Source of the DNA: Xiphophorus maculatus
Taxonomy: Eukaryota; Chordata; Actinopteri; Cyprinodontiformes; Poeciliidae
Assembly: GCF_002775205.1 (NCBI RefSeq)
Contig: NC_036459.1
Coordinates: forward strand, 16,476,312 to 16,540,311
DNA length: 64,000 nt
Direction of reading: 5' to 3'
The first letter of the stretch is position 1, and each line of letters starts with the position of its first letter. A model generated the notes under the pieces. The model ran no database searches, was not told the origin of the DNA, and worked only from the letters and a program-made list of their open reading frames with translations. The position numbers and the translations under genes were made by a program. Positions 1-12,900 of the stretch are shown piece by piece.

Positions 1-2180
1 AGAATTTAGACGTGCGTTTACATAAAGCATTACGTTTGATCAAAGTACAAGTTTGATAAAAGCGTGGGACAGTAAAACTTGTCAAACTACCCTGTCAAAA
101 TGATTTAAGATTGATCACATCACCTGTGGCACGTAGGCAACATGTGGACAATATTTCTGCCCACATAGTCGCTCACCATTATTGTTCAGTGAGCCTTGAA
201 CCAAACTGGTTGCAACACGATTTAAAGACAAACAGGAAATTAAGTCCAATAAATCCAGGGCTAAACCACAGAAACGGAGCTGGAGACTAAATGTAACGTC
301 GAAGCAGAACTATGACAATGAATCTGGCATGTTTCTGCTCTTTCCTTTTAGATGTAAAATTTCACTGTAGAGCAATAAACAGGAAAAAAAGAAGAAAAAG
401 AAACCCAGATTGCTTTTGATAATTAATTCATCTGAGTTTCTGAAGAAAGAAAGACTGCGCTTCAACTAAAAAAAATTATCCTTTTGGTAAAGATCTGCTG
501 CACTGAGGCCTATAATGCATCAACTGAACGAATGAGACGCATCTAGCTTTTGAGCTTAAGCCTTAAACATAAAAATGCAACGCTACTATTAAACGTAATT
601 TATTGTACACAAAATACTATTTAGTTACTTTTTTTTTTTTTTAAAGAAACAATCTGCCTCGCATCTAAATCGGTGGAGTCGAAACGTCGCCTCATTTATT
701 TGAGTCGAGTGTGTGAGGCCAAATGGATCAAACCTGGTGAACAGAAACAGAAAATCATTAATAAAATAATCATTTATAACAACAAATACAATGTGGCTGT
801 TAAGGGATAAAGATGTTATAATAAATAAATAAATAAATTACAAGTGTAATCCCCCAAAACATCCCATCAAATGTACAAACAGAGGCATTTTTATAGGTAT
901 TTTAAAAAAAATAATAATTTAATCTTTAATTTTCTTAAGTTGATCAGCATGTCCAGGACTGTTATTGACCAAATCCGTCACATTTTATTTCTGCGTGACA
1001 TAAACACGCTGTGACACACAACCACTCTTAACAAAGGGGAAGAAAGGAGAACAAGAAGTTGTTTGCCTTCACAAGTGAAGTGTGATAATGAAGATTAAAA
1101 AAAAAGTCTCCTCACGATCAGAGAACTCACTAAAACCGCAAAGTCTTACTAGCTGCGACAGCAGATTACAAACCAGTCCAAAGTGAGAAGGACGCAAATT
1201 CACAGCAATGATGTGCAAGGAGCTAAAATTAGATCAGAATGCAGACGACTGGGACGTAAATATAATAAACGCCTTTCATCAGTGTTAATGGGAGGCAGAA
1301 ACCATTACACATTCCTTTGTGCATGGCCTTGACAGAAGACACTGTGTTGTCGCGTTACGGTTTCCTCGGGGTTGACGCCCGATTCTCGGTACAAGTCGAA
1401 GTTTCCACCAAACCTGTTGGGGTGACTGTGCATGAAAAACACAGTGGAGACATTTGACTTTCTAACAAGTTTAGAGAGGAAACGAGTTAAACCCCACGCA
1501 AGCTTTTTCAGCACAAAGTATTGGTTACGTTCCTAATAACGTCAAGAGAAGCTGGACAAAGAAGGGATTCCTGAATGCAGTGGTTGGGAACACGCAGCCG
1601 ATAGAGGGAGTAACTGCAAAGAGCTGCAAAGGTAGCAGTCAGGACAAGAGGAAGAAAACCCTAAACACTAAACCCTGAAAAAAAGGAATAAATGAAGGTG
1701 TCAGATATTGTGAGCGGTCCTAAGAGTGCAACTGCAGAGCCAACACTGTGTCCACTCCCGTCTTTATCTACAGTACAGCGACTCCTGAAGAAGCTCGGGG
1801 AGCTCAGGTTCAAACATCACATTCACCATTGGGAACCGAAGCGTCCCTGAGACAATTGAGTTAAATGACAACCCTGCATGAGAATTAAGGCCTTCCTTCC
1901 TAAAACAGAACACATTGACCGTTTAGGGACACTGACACAGTGGAATAAAGCTTTTTTTTTTTTTTTCCCCCCCAAACACATGAAGTGCTCAGCACCGCTC
2001 AGTGATTTTCTTTGAATAGTTAAAAGCCATTCGTTAAATAGGAGCAAATACAAAATCATCGTTAAGACATGAATGACTTTAGTTTCTGTCAAATCAACAA
2101 ATACAATGAAGTTTACTTGGTGGCCTGAGTTACTGAAATACTAAACAATATATAGAATTGACAATAACATTGAGTTTAAT
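1..2180. other. AT-rich spacer, no gene seen
   Basis: There are no ORFs longer than about 90 codons and none with recognisable domains. The stretch has many poly-A and poly-T runs and a short AAAT repeat near 815-840. It looks like ordinary intergenic or intronic DNA. Confidence 0.6.
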
Positions 2181-2183
2181 TGA

Positions 2184-2576
2184 ATATGACTGTAAAATGT
2201 GTACCACATACACCTTTATATAACTTCAGTCATATTCAATAAATTAGAATATATATATATATATTTATAGTTCTTCTGGGGTCTTTAGACACATTTCTCA
2301 CTAGTTTTCTTTCCAGAGTTGTAGAAGTCTTTGGTTTTCTACCTCTGCCAGACTTGTCCTCTGTTCTGTGGCTCTCTTTCATTTTCTTGCTCATATTTCT
2401 CACTCCACTTTTTTTTACACTTGGAACAGCCGTTGACGACTTTGTGTATCGTCGTTCTCCCGATTTGTGAGCATCAGCAATTCCTTTTCTTAAGTCTAAA
2501 CCGAATTGTTTCTTATATCTCTTTGTTGTTTCTTTGGCACGATGCTCTGTCAAGTGACGGCTCAAACCCATGCTGA
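2184..2576 (-). pseudogene. Tc1/mariner-like transposase N-terminal remnant
   Basis: On the minus strand an open stretch reads like the DNA-binding half of a fish Tc1-type transposase. It has an LRKGIADAHKSGE start, a second helix-turn-helix with GVRNMSKKMKESH, the basic GRGRKPKTS linker (GRPR/AT-hook-like) and then LERKLVRNVSKDPR. The catalytic DDE half is missing: reading runs into an AT repeat near 2250-2265. Just beyond, a 13-bp inverted pair (TTGAATATGACTG at about 2178-2192 and its complement at about 2228-2242) could be leftover terminal repeat. The copy is broken and cannot encode an active enzyme. Family assignment rests on motif order only. Confidence 0.75.
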
Positions 2577-2599
2577 GGATTTTGGACTGCGTTTAGCTT

Positions 2600-3700
2600 C
2601 TTACACGCTTTTCTTGCTTCCTTTTCCATTGCCTCCTGTTCGTGTCTTGTGTAAAGCCCTTTGTGCTCCACTTGTTTAGAAAAATAACAAGGGATTGATT
2701 GATCTGGCACTGCGCATGATACTTTAATCCTTCATCATTTCTAAAAAAAAAAAAAAAGAAAGAAAAATCTGACAAGCATGTCAAACTTCATTTGTAATCT
2801 TTGAAAGTCTAAAACTTTTGACTCTTTGTTTGCACACAGAATGAAACTCGGACCTGTCAGAGAATCCCAGGCAGATCCTAACTTGCTGCTTCCTTTGCCT
2901 TCCTCTTGTCTCTTGTGCAGTGTGTTCAAGAACCGGACTCAGACGTTCATCTAAACGGTTACATTATGGGCAGGCTTATAGCGAACGCCTGTAGACTGGC
3001 ATTCGGTTTCGGAACAGAATGTAAATGAAAGCACAAAAAACCCAAAAACGTTTCCATCATGACACACCTGGTTATATCAACGTTTGAGAGAGGCTCTCCT
3101 CGCTTTTGATCTGAAATAGTTTTTGGTGCAATAAGAAGAAAAGCAAGATAACAACAAAAACAACATGTTTCCCGTCTGTGTGAAGAAAGGCCGGCTTAAA
3201 TAATTATTTCAGTCTGGGTGCCACGGCAACTAGACGCAGTTAGTTAGCGCGGCGCCGTACAGTGGAGCTAGTCGCAATAGTGTTCTGGAAAAAAAAAAGA
3301 GAAGGAGCTTCTGTTGCTGAAAGTATTCCTGCAGACACTGAGACGGCCAGTCCAGTCTGTTTTCAGTTTGGTGTCATGTCAGACAAATCTCCTAAGTCAG
3401 TTAGAAGAATAAGGCCGTGAAATACCAAAATAAACCTGCTCCACCCATTTTATACACAGAGAAGCTCCTTAATGCTACTTTTTGTCTTGTCACATAATGA
3501 CAAAAAAAATAAAAAAATAAACCTCTGTGTACAACTGCTCCGCTTGGTAGACTACCGCACTCTAATATTTATCTTTTGTAATATTTGCTTTAAAGGGTTT
3601 CCTAATGAAACACTTATTCAAATTTGACTTTTGTGTTTATTTAGTAATGTTTTACATAGCGTTTGTTTTTTAAGTATCGTATAAGAATAATTCAATCTGG
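2600..3700. other. spacer, no gene seen
   Basis: Only short chance ORFs with low-complexity phenylalanine runs from poly-A tracts are present. No domain, splice-flanked exon or repeat family could be recognised. Confidence 0.5.
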
Positions 3701-3704
3701 AGAG

Positions 3705-4080
3705 ACTCAGACGGCGATAGGAAGACAATTAGAAGAGTTTATTGACAAACAGAATTTAAAGTCTTTGGCGCTCGGGCCCCGGCTGGGGATAACGGTTATC
3801 GCAGCGTTAGCGATAGGCTTCAGATGAGCATCCCCGATGCTGTTAGGAACGTCATCCCCCAGGGCCCGGCACTGGTGGTGGAGGTTGAAGAAGGGTGCGG
3901 GCCTCAGGACCGGGCGAATGGAGGAGAAGGGGTGGTGGTGGGTTGACCTCGGCTGGAGAGCGAAGGACACGATGAATGAAGGTCCTTATCAGCTGGGACT
4001 TGGTCGATGATTGGACGTGACGTGGCTTGGTCTGGCGTTGATAGGTCGACGATTGTGGGCAGGTCCCTTCAATTAACGGG
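3705..4080. repeat. GC-rich block, possible solo LTR or other repeat fragment
   Basis: This block is clearly more GC-rich than its surroundings and begins and ends abruptly. It has an 87-codon minus-strand ORF with no recognisable domain. It may be a remnant of an LTR or other repeat, but no terminal TG/CA pair or target duplication was found, so the assignment is weak. Confidence 0.25.
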
Positions 4081-4137
4081 TCCCGATGGGGATAAAAGAG
4101 TCTTCCAGTTTGAATTTGCGCCTAGGCTTCATTTGTC

Positions 4138-5254
4138 TACAGCACTGTTGGCTCTGTATGTACTTCCGCCATTTTCTCACAGTCAACCACTATGGACCTT
4201 ACCACAGGGGCCGCTTTTCATTGGCTGATGCCCATTCTACGTGGTCACGTGCGAGGCCGTCTCACAAACACACTTAGCTTCCCGTTAGCTAAGTGCAGCA
4301 TAATGGCAGAACTGATACAACTTCTACACCTTGAAGCCTGTCTGCTACACAGTCTTACGTTAGCTGAACAGATCAATATGCAATGTGTCTGTATCTGTCA
4401 TACACTAAAGATTTTATTTTAGCAGAAAAGGCTTTGGACTAAACTGTTACTCGTGTTAGCCACGTTAGCACCAAGTACAGCTAGTCAATCAACCATCGCT
4501 GTGTTCAGGGAAGCGCTGATTAAAAATCTAGAAATAAATATCAAGCCTGGAAACTTGATATCCTAACGGACTGAATGTTTTGTTTTTAACTAATCTTTGC
4601 TCGTCTTGCAGGGAGCAGGCAGTTGCCACGGTAACAGGTGTGCTTAAACTACAAAGAGAGAGAGAGAGAGTAAAAAGGTACGAGTGGTTTTGAGTTGATC
4701 ACCTGTTCAGGTTATTTTACCTTTGTTTACCTTTGCTGTGGCGCATTACAGCCGCTGTAGTTTCTAAATGTTGGACTAATTACCTCGTTCGTTTGTGAGT
4801 TTAGGTCATTCACAACAAACATCAAATAGAACAAATATACTTCATACAATTTTAACAAACAAATGGCTTCTACCGTGGTAATTATGTGAAATTAAATGAA
4901 TTATATCCCAACTTCAGAAGATTTGCCTTTACCTTTCCAGAGCTCTTTGGTTCCTCCTATCAGTCTGTAGCTTCTCATATTGAGGTCAAAGTTCAGATCT
5001 ACCATAACTGACTGACACCTGCTGGCCTCAGGTTTGCAACCAGCTTGTGACTGAGAAACCAGTAACCTCCTCCCAGTTGATGACATGAACTTGTTAGTTC
5101 CTCTGTCCATTTAGTAGCTGATATATTGTGAAAATCCGGTAGAAATGATGCACTAATCTAGTCATGTTTATGTAGAAACAACGCGCCGCAAGGCTTTGCT
5201 TGTGAGACTTGCGGTCACGTGGTTCGGTTGTGGGCGGAGCTTGGTAAGGACCAT
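4138..5254 (+). mobile_element. hAT-related repeat, short copy
   Basis: The first 386 bp (4138-4523) match 46686-47071 almost base for base, and 4807-5254 match 47845-48293. The 283 bp between them (4524-4806) do not match the 773-bp centre of the other copy. The other copy's centre holds pieces of a ZMYM1-like hAT transposase, so this is probably a non-autonomous relative. The short ORFs inside (such as the one at 4192-4422) also occur in the second copy and are repeat-borne rather than host genes. A GA run lies near 4655-4670. Confidence 0.75.
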
Positions 5255-7435
5255 CGGCGTCGTCGCCGAACTTGGCAGGAACCGTCTGTGTGAACACGCC
5301 GACCGATCAGACACGAGCCACGGAGTCACGCGGCGTCAGCGCCCGTGATCTCCTTTGTGAAGTTGTGACACCGGCTCCACTCAAAGAAAGAAGATGACTT
5401 CGAAATCAATCTTGAGATCATTTAATGTTCCCTCTTAGAAAGAGGGAATAAATGCAACAAAACAAAACAAAAGGAATGAAGCGATTAATCGTCATTGTTT
5501 ATTGAAGTAATCGCCAGCTGGTTTAGTAATGAGTTAATTGTTTAACTGGAGTAGACGGACTCAAGAAAGGCAATTGTGCCAAAATTGCACAAAAATTACA
5601 AACATTTTGCAAAGAAAATTACAAAAAAACTTTTTTGTTTGTAAATATGTTTTATCCAGAATTTCTCATCTGGTCCTTTGCTGTTGAGTTATTAATTATT
5701 AATCGGTTAATCAAATAAATAAATAAATAGATCAGTCAAGATATTCTTGCTAGCCTCTTGTAATATTCTAATCTTGAATGTTGTGTTTTACTAAGCTGTA
5801 AATCGTCAAGGTAACAGAAAGGATTCAAAAATCCCATTTTGAGTGATTAATACAAATACGGCAAGTTAGTGAAATTTGATTTAGTGTCAAACACGACTTG
5901 GCTATAAAAGGCTTGTATCATCATCATAAAAAAAAAAAAAACTTCAATTAAATATAAAACTAAACAAATTGGAATTTTTGAACAAAAGAGATCACGACTC
6001 AAGTAGCCTAATAACACCCAGAAATATTCCACGGTGAGACACTGTTCACAATGGTAAGCTTGCACAAACGGAGGCGTTGCACAGAGATATGTACAATATG
6101 TACTGGATATAAAGAAAAGGTGTGAGCTGTGCAGCCTGTTTAGTGCGGCGGGAGCAGGCGATGACAGAACCAAACCCAAAAGGTAAATGGAGGAAAATTG
6201 ACTTAACATGTGATATAATTATTAGATTCATTCTGTCTTTCTATAAATCAGAAAGTTTTATCTAATTTCTTGTGTATAAGAAAAAAACCATTTATCAGCT
6301 TTTATTTTTAAAAACTGCTTCTGTGTAGTTTGAGAAAACAATGATGGTCGGATAACTGAGGAAACCTCTCTGTCTCTTGGCTTGTGATCTTTTAAAAAAT
6401 AATAATAACAATTTAAGTTAATTTTTTATTTATTTTTTATTTACTTTTTTTAATTTAAATATCTGTTAAGCCACGCTCAGGCTTCACTTTACTGTATGTC
6501 AACGTTTGGATGCTTCTGAAAAGATACAATCGAACTAGCTACATTTATATATTATTATATTTATTTATTATTTATATATTATATTATATTATATTTCCCC
6601 CCAGGTTGAACTGCTTTGTTGTTTCTGTCATTTCTGAAATACCTGGGAAAGCTACTGTGACTGAAAAGAGTTTAAAGAAACTGCAGCAGTATAATCAAAA
6701 GAGTGATTTGAAAACACACATGAATCCAAACATAAAGCAGAAATGTGTCAAAGTCTTCTGTGGTTTAGGTCTTATTCTGTTTTTTTTTTTTTGTTTTTTT
6801 TGCAGCATTTAATGGTTAAAAATTAAATATATTTGCAGTCTCACGGTGTCAGAACACAATAGACTTTTGTTCTGACGAGACCAAAGGATGAAATCAATTT
6901 AGCCTTACAGAAAGAAAGACAAACAATCCTAAAGTACAAACTGTCAAAACTCCCTCTAGTATCACACACAATATCATTCCTCTATTATTGACTTAAGTAC
7001 CGTCTACATCGGTTCTTTAGTACTTAAGAACACAGGGCCGGTCCCTTTGCTCGTCATCCTGACCTGTGTTTACTGAGTCTTGCATAAATTGATCTATGGT
7101 CATTTTCCCACAGTACCAGTCAAAATGTCACCATGCCAAACGTCAGGTCCTGGAATCCAACCCGACTTGTTTAATGAGCCTCTTGCATTAAAGGCGTCGA
7201 GTTTGTGATGCATTTTTGTCTAATTTTTTTTTGTCTGAATATTAGAGATGTGCAGATGCCGCGCTGGCACTAAAAATACTTTCTGAACATCACAGGTTGA
7301 CAGGGCGGAGATCATTTTCACCGGAGAAAAGTTCCCCATTCCCAGCTAACAGAAATGACTCAGCAATGACACCATTTTTGTGTGTGCTTTTTTTTTTGGT
7401 TGTTTTCTTTCTTTCTTTCTTTTTAAGGAGAGTCA
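5255..7435. other. AT-rich spacer, no gene seen
   Basis: The stretch contains poly-T, poly-A and TATTA-like runs (about 6545-6600) and a TTTC run near 7405-7425. The ORFs present (such as 5847-6209 on the minus strand) are hydrophobic translations of low-complexity DNA without domain similarity. Confidence 0.55.
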
Positions 7436-7440
7436 TAATC

Positions 7441-9555
7441 TTTTTTTTTTTTTTTTTTTTTTAATTATTTAATCATTCATCAACAACAGGTCATTGACCA
7501 CAGGAGCAAAGCAAACATGGCATTTTTTTTTTGTTTGTTCCTACATCTCCCCATCCATCCATACCTTGCTGCAAACAATAGAAACAACAAAATAAAAAAA
7601 TATATAAAAGGGTAAAAAAAAAAACACACGATAAAAAGAACAATAATTATACAGCTGAAAAAGAAAAAAAAAAACCCCGACAAAACACAAGTATGAAAAT
7701 CCAAAAGACCGAGACGGAACTCAAAAACGTGGAGTGGACAGCCTGTAATGAGCACACAAACCAAGACAGGGCCTGGATATTTAACACTACACAGGTTGAC
7801 AATCACTGTCAATAGCCAGAACCACAAGTAACCGCCGAAGCTGCCGGGCCGGGGGCACACACAAACACACACACACACACACACCCACACAGCAGAGCCA
7901 GCTCCTGTACAACTTTCAGGCTTTAGGGAGGGCATCCAGTCTCTCAAAATAAAATAATAGAGGGGCCCAAGTTTTATAACATTTTTGGATCGAACCTCTA
8001 ACACAAAATTCAATCTTCTCTAACTTAAGGAACAGGGACAGATCTTTCAACCAAAGAGAAGCCTTGGGTGGGTGTTCTGATTTCCACGCTAATAGTATTC
8101 TTCTTCGGGCGAGGAGAGTTGAAAAAGCCAGTACATTTTTAAAATCATGTGTTAATGATATACCCTCCCCTGGGATTCCAAATATTGCCAGTTCAGCTCT
8201 GGGTTGGAAACCTATTTCAAAAGCTTCAGATAGGATTTGAAACGTTGTAGACCAGAAGTTGCACAGTTTGTTACAGGACCAGAACATGTGAGATAAATTT
8301 GCCTTAGCTATATGGCAACGGATACACCGACTGTAGAATAGATCCTTGAGAGTCTGACTCTACTGTAATGAATCCTATGAAGGATCTTGAACTGAATTAG
8401 TCCAAGTCGAGCGCATGATGTTGACCCATTTAGTCCACGTAATGCGTGATTCCAGGTCTCATCAGAAATGTGTATTCCAAGTTCTTCTGACCATTCTGCC
8501 CTGATCTCATTGAGCTCTGCTGTATTGAGTGATGAGATGCCATTATAAATTTTGGAGATGAGACCTCTACATTGTGTTGGAGTTTGCAAAATTATGTCCA
8601 TTCCTCCCTTTGGGGGTAAATTGGGAAAGCAAGGACTAATGTTACGAACAAAGTCACGAATCTGGAGATATCGAAATGGTGAGGAACGCTGTTGATGGGT
8701 TTATTTTAGGTCCTAACCTGCAAAGAATCAACCAGAGACAAATTACTTTTCTGCAGAAGAGGAGAGCAGAAACCCAGACGCGGAGAGCCGCCGTCAAACA
8801 CTGTCTGGGATCAACTCTGCCAGCTCTTTGTCTGCACTGCTCTTTATTAGAAAAAAACAAGGAAGGAGGTTGGGCTTTTTCACACAGTCACACAAAGAAT
8901 TTGACCAATGACCTTTACTACAGGATGTTCTGGAACCTTCTGTGGACATGCCCTTACAAGGGCATGAGGCTGACCGCAACCAATCAGCCCCACAGAAAGC
9001 TGTTAACACAGGAATGTGCAAACTTCTCTAGCCCCCAGGCAAACATCCTAAAAATAGTTAATAGTGTATCACAGAAGAAAAGGAGTGTTGCTTGGGAGAG
9101 AGGGGAAGCTTTGAGGTAATTAATGCAGGGAAAGATGATGGCTTACATGCATTCAGTTCTAATTGGTACCAGTCAACATCTGGTTGTTGGAGCAAACAGA
9201 CTACTTTTTGTAGGTTTGCTGCCCAGTAATAATACAGCAGGTTAGGTAGAGCCATGGCCCCTCTTCCTTGTGTCTCTGAAGGAAACGCCTATTGATTCTA
9301 GAGTGTTTATTACTCCACATGAACGAGGTCAGCTGTTTATCAATGAGTCTGAAGAATGATTTTGGGAGAAAAACTGCAATACTCTGAAAAAGATACATAA
9401 ATCTTGGCAAGATGTTCATTTTAATACATGCTACTTTGTCAGTTAGATATAAATTTAGGACACTCCACCTTTGGAGGTCACGTTTAAGATTATTAAGCAG
9501 AGGGGAGAAAATTTTTTCAAACAGATCAGAAAAAGAACGCATCACATTGATTCCC
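7441..9555 (-). mobile_element. 5'-truncated L1-type LINE
   Basis: Read on the minus strand, the sequence encodes the C-terminal part of an L1-clade reverse transcriptase in pieces. From about 9545 downwards it has LKRDLQRWSVL, then KMNILPRFMYLFQS, FLPKSFFRLIDKQLTSFMW and LPNLLYYYWAANLQK, all signatures of the thumb and post-RT region of vertebrate L1. After an interruption (about 8690-9058) it resumes with FRYLQIRDFVRN and PPKGGMDIILQTP, and continues to about 7920. The 3' end is a long poly-A tail, seen as poly-T at 7441-7462. A CA run lies at about 7860-7884. Stops and frame changes show it is dead, and the 5' half (endonuclease, most of RT) is absent. The clade assignment is from remembered family motifs. 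Confidence 0.88.
8690..9045 (-). mobile_element. LTR-like insertion inside the L1
   Basis: L1 similarity stops near 9058 and resumes near 8685. The roughly 360 bp in between start TG and end CA when read on the minus strand (TGTTTGCCTGGG to CATCAACA). They hold an AATAAA signal followed about 20 bases later by a GC-richer stretch, as in an R-U5 region. No internal coding sequence is present, so it looks like a solo LTR. No clean target duplication was found, and about 100 codons of L1 appear to be missing at the junction, so deletion accompanied or followed insertion. The 147-codon plus-strand ORF here is antisense to the element and is not taken as a gene. Confidence 0.5.
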
Positions 9556-9974
9556 GGTAGCTATTCAGAGGTTCACATGAAAATCATAGATTTTAATGTT
9601 ATCTGAACTTTTTTTTAATGTATGTCAATGTCATATTAATCTCATTCATGCATTACATTAGATCTAAAACTTGAGAATCCAATCTGGGGCTGAAGTTGAA
9701 ATGAAATGAAAATTAAATAAAATCTTTTTTTTTCTTTTCAATTCACTGAAATGAAACTCGCGACACGATACGTTTATTTCCGCTCTTAATTGAACTGATT
9801 GGAACTTCATGCTCCACCGGCACTTTGGGGCAAACAGAATTATTAAGGAAGGGAAATATTATCCCAGAAAAAAACTTCTTTTACTTATTTTGAAGTCACA
9901 AAAAAGAGAAAAACAAAACATTTCCTATCAGTACATAAGTGTTTTTTTTTATTTTATTTAGTCTTTTAACGCAG
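9556..9974. other. spacer upstream of NXPE copy A
   Basis: This AT-rich stretch ends in a pyrimidine-rich run and an AG at 9974 that serves as splice acceptor for the first coding exon of copy A. The same layout occurs upstream of copy C. A non-coding first exon and promoter must therefore lie further upstream, but I could not place them. Confidence 0.5.
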
Positions 9975-12900
9975 GGCCAGTCATCATGGAAGGCCAGACG
10001 TCCAGAAAACGTTTTCCTCTGAGGTACGGTTGGATCTTCCTGTTCTTGGCCTGCCTTGCTTCATGGGTCATGTTTTACAGTGAAAACATCACTGATCACA
10101 TAACCTGCGGGTTATCGGAGGTGAGTACTTGTCATCTTTAAAATGCTGACTCCAACAGCGTGCGCATCGTATGAGGCTGATAAAAATACAGTAACGTTCT
10201 GGCCGTACGACCATCATCCCTCCAGATAGTGCAGTTGTGGATTTAGCCTCATGCATAAAATAGATTGAGAAAGACGGCAAAGATAATATCAGGGTAAGAT
10301 TATCAGCCTTGCTTAAGGGGCTGAAGCACACATCAAAATATCACCAACCATATTTTCTGTTGTTCAGCAGATAATACTTATTTACCTTACAATCAAAAGT
10401 AATCAAACAGGCATACGCTACTGAACCACAATGTGGTGGAAATAAGAAATGCGTTTTCAACCTGAAATAAGTGCACTCTCATCCTTGACAAATATAACAT
10501 CATGTGAAAGTAAATTTGTACTGTAAATCAGTATTTTGTATGAAACTGTATTTCATACAAAACACATACATAAACTGTATTTTTAATTGATGAATACAAC
10601 TGTATTTATCAATCATTTACTTTGATTGGTCTCTAAACTTTCCTCTAGCTAAAGATGAGCGTTCTCACCTCTAAGGCTCCAACACCCAACGCCACAACGT
10701 CAAAACGTCCCACTGAGCCTCCAGAGCCAGCCAACATCTGCTCCTTCCACTCTGTGTTACCAGAAGACGTTCTGGAGGCAGAACTGTTGAAGGAGTCCAT
10801 CGCCTGGCCTGAAACTCCTTCTCTCCTGCCTAACTTCTCTCTGAATGACACCAGTGGTTCAGCTCACAGCACCTTCACCATTCTGCCAAGAAACGGCGGA
10901 GGAAGTTGGAGAGTTGGGGATCAGCTGGAGGTCCTGATACAAATCGCCGACTTCCACGGCCGCCGCAAGTCGTCAGGAGGAGATGTTCTGCTCGCTCGGC
11001 TGCACAACCCGACTCTTTTTGCAGGCGTTGCAGGGCGAGTGTTGGATCATCGCAATGGCTCTTACACTGCTGCATTCTCTTTACTCTGGGAAGGAAGCGC
11101 ACAGGTTGAGGTGAGACTAAAACATTTCTTGATGAGAGTACCAGTAATGTGTCCTAACTCTCAACAAAATGAACCTTTTTAATGATTTGTGATAAGAGGA
11201 AACAGACAATCTCATGTTTGGGTGACTTTATTTCCAAACTATAACATGTTAGGATCAGAGGGAATAACAAACATAGGGAGAGACGACAAAACACAAGAGA
11301 AGCACCAGAGGAGGACAAACGTGTCTCTCCATCATATAATGCAGACTATACTTGGGGGGTCATGTGCTATTTTTTATTCTCCAGCAGCCATTGGGCGAGA
11401 GCTACCTAAATCAAAAACACCAGATTGTACTTACAAGTATTGCAGATACTTCATTCTATGTCATAGGACTTTTTTCCGGCTCTTTTCAAAAAGGTGACCC
11501 TGGTCCATCCCAGCGAGGCGGTCACTGTGCTGGAAAGAATCACCCAGCAGAACCCTGACAGAGTTTCGTTAAAAGGCAACTTCCGCGCTGGCTCAGTCAC
11601 TGAAGCTACTTCTTGCAACGTATGCCTCAAGGCGCCACCGGAAAAACTGTGCAACTTCACCGACATCCGCACCGGTGAGCCCTGGTTCTGCTACAAGCCA
11701 AAGAAACTCAAATGTGAACACTGGCTCATTCACTCATTTGGAGGATTCGGTCTGAAACTAAAGCCAATGGAGGAAAAGCTCTTTCAAAGGTAATGTTAGT
11801 TGCAAAATATATTTTTTTTTTTTTACAAATTGACTGGCAGTAATAGTGAATATTATATTATTAAATACATGATGTACATGATGTTGCTAAACACATTTTC
11901 TGTTGTGTGCTGTAGGGGTGTCAACATGAAAGTCTTCATTCAATCATCAGGGCCTTCAAACATCACTATTTTACCCAAACTGAAAGGTAAAGGTTTACAA
12001 CACGGCAATGGATTGCTTGACAAATTACAGGACGGAAAATAAAAATTTATTCCATTTGATACATTATTTTGGCTTTCTCATAGCACCTTATATGATCTGG
12101 ATGTTATTGTCTCTACTTGGAATCGACTCTATGGCTAACTGTGTTTGATACATTTAGATTTGAGTTTAACCCGTTTACCTTGTTGCCAGATGTTCCTAGA
12201 TATCGTTAGTCGGGACTCAAAGCTCCCACTGGAGTCTCAACCGAACTTGTTCTGTTTGTAGTTATAGAGACATATTTGTGTTTTTCTTAATTTTCCATAA
12301 ACATGTATTTATTCTGAGCCATAACAACTGTAGAATAGTTTTAAGCTGAAATAATAATAATAATAATGAAGTCACTAAATTTTCAAAAATAATTTTCTTC
12401 CAGTTCTGAATGAAACAGTTTCAACAAACACATCAGGTAAATTTGATCTAATTGTGCAAAAATACTATAACAAAGTGTCTTTAAAAATATTGTTTTTGAC
12501 CTTGATTTTCTTCTTAAAATGTTTATCTTTTTAATCTTCTTTCTGACTTTAGGACGAGGTGTGATCACTCAACCTGCTGGTTATTATTACCAGGGTATTT
12601 GGCGAGCCCTAGATGGCTCCACAGTTCAACAGCTTACTAACAACTCAGCAATTAGCCAGTGTTTGAGTGGCAAGGTGCTCCACCTGTATGGAGACTCCAC
12701 CATCAGGCAGTGGTTTGAATATTTAATCTCAGCAGCACCAGGTAGACGCCCAACAGAAATGTCTAGTAACAACTGAAATTGGTTCATGCTACTGTCTAAT
12801 CTGCTCTTTTTCACGGTTTCAGATCTAAAGAAGTTTGACCTGAAAAGTCTAACGCAGACAGGACCTTTCATGGCCTTGAATTACGCAAAGAACACCTTAG

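Noticed and set aside
3707-3970. 87-codon minus-strand ORF in the GC-rich block
   Set aside because: No domain; composition suggests repeat or regulatory DNA rather than coding.
4192-4422. 76-codon ORF repeated at 46741-46970 as a conserved small protein
   Set aside because: Both copies lie in the same mobile repeat, so the shared ORF follows from DNA copying and shows no protein signature.
7480-8013. 177-codon minus-strand ORF with long Phe and Val/Cys runs
   Set aside because: It is the 3' end of the L1 with CA repeats and poly-A tracts read in one frame.
8676-9119. 147-codon plus-strand ORF
   Set aside because: It spans the LTR-like insertion and the antisense of the L1, and has no domain.
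11189-11497. 102-codon ORF in intron 2 of copy A
   Set aside because: It lies between exons 2 and 3 with clear splice sites. Its counterpart in copy C is disrupted by the insertion, so it is intronic.
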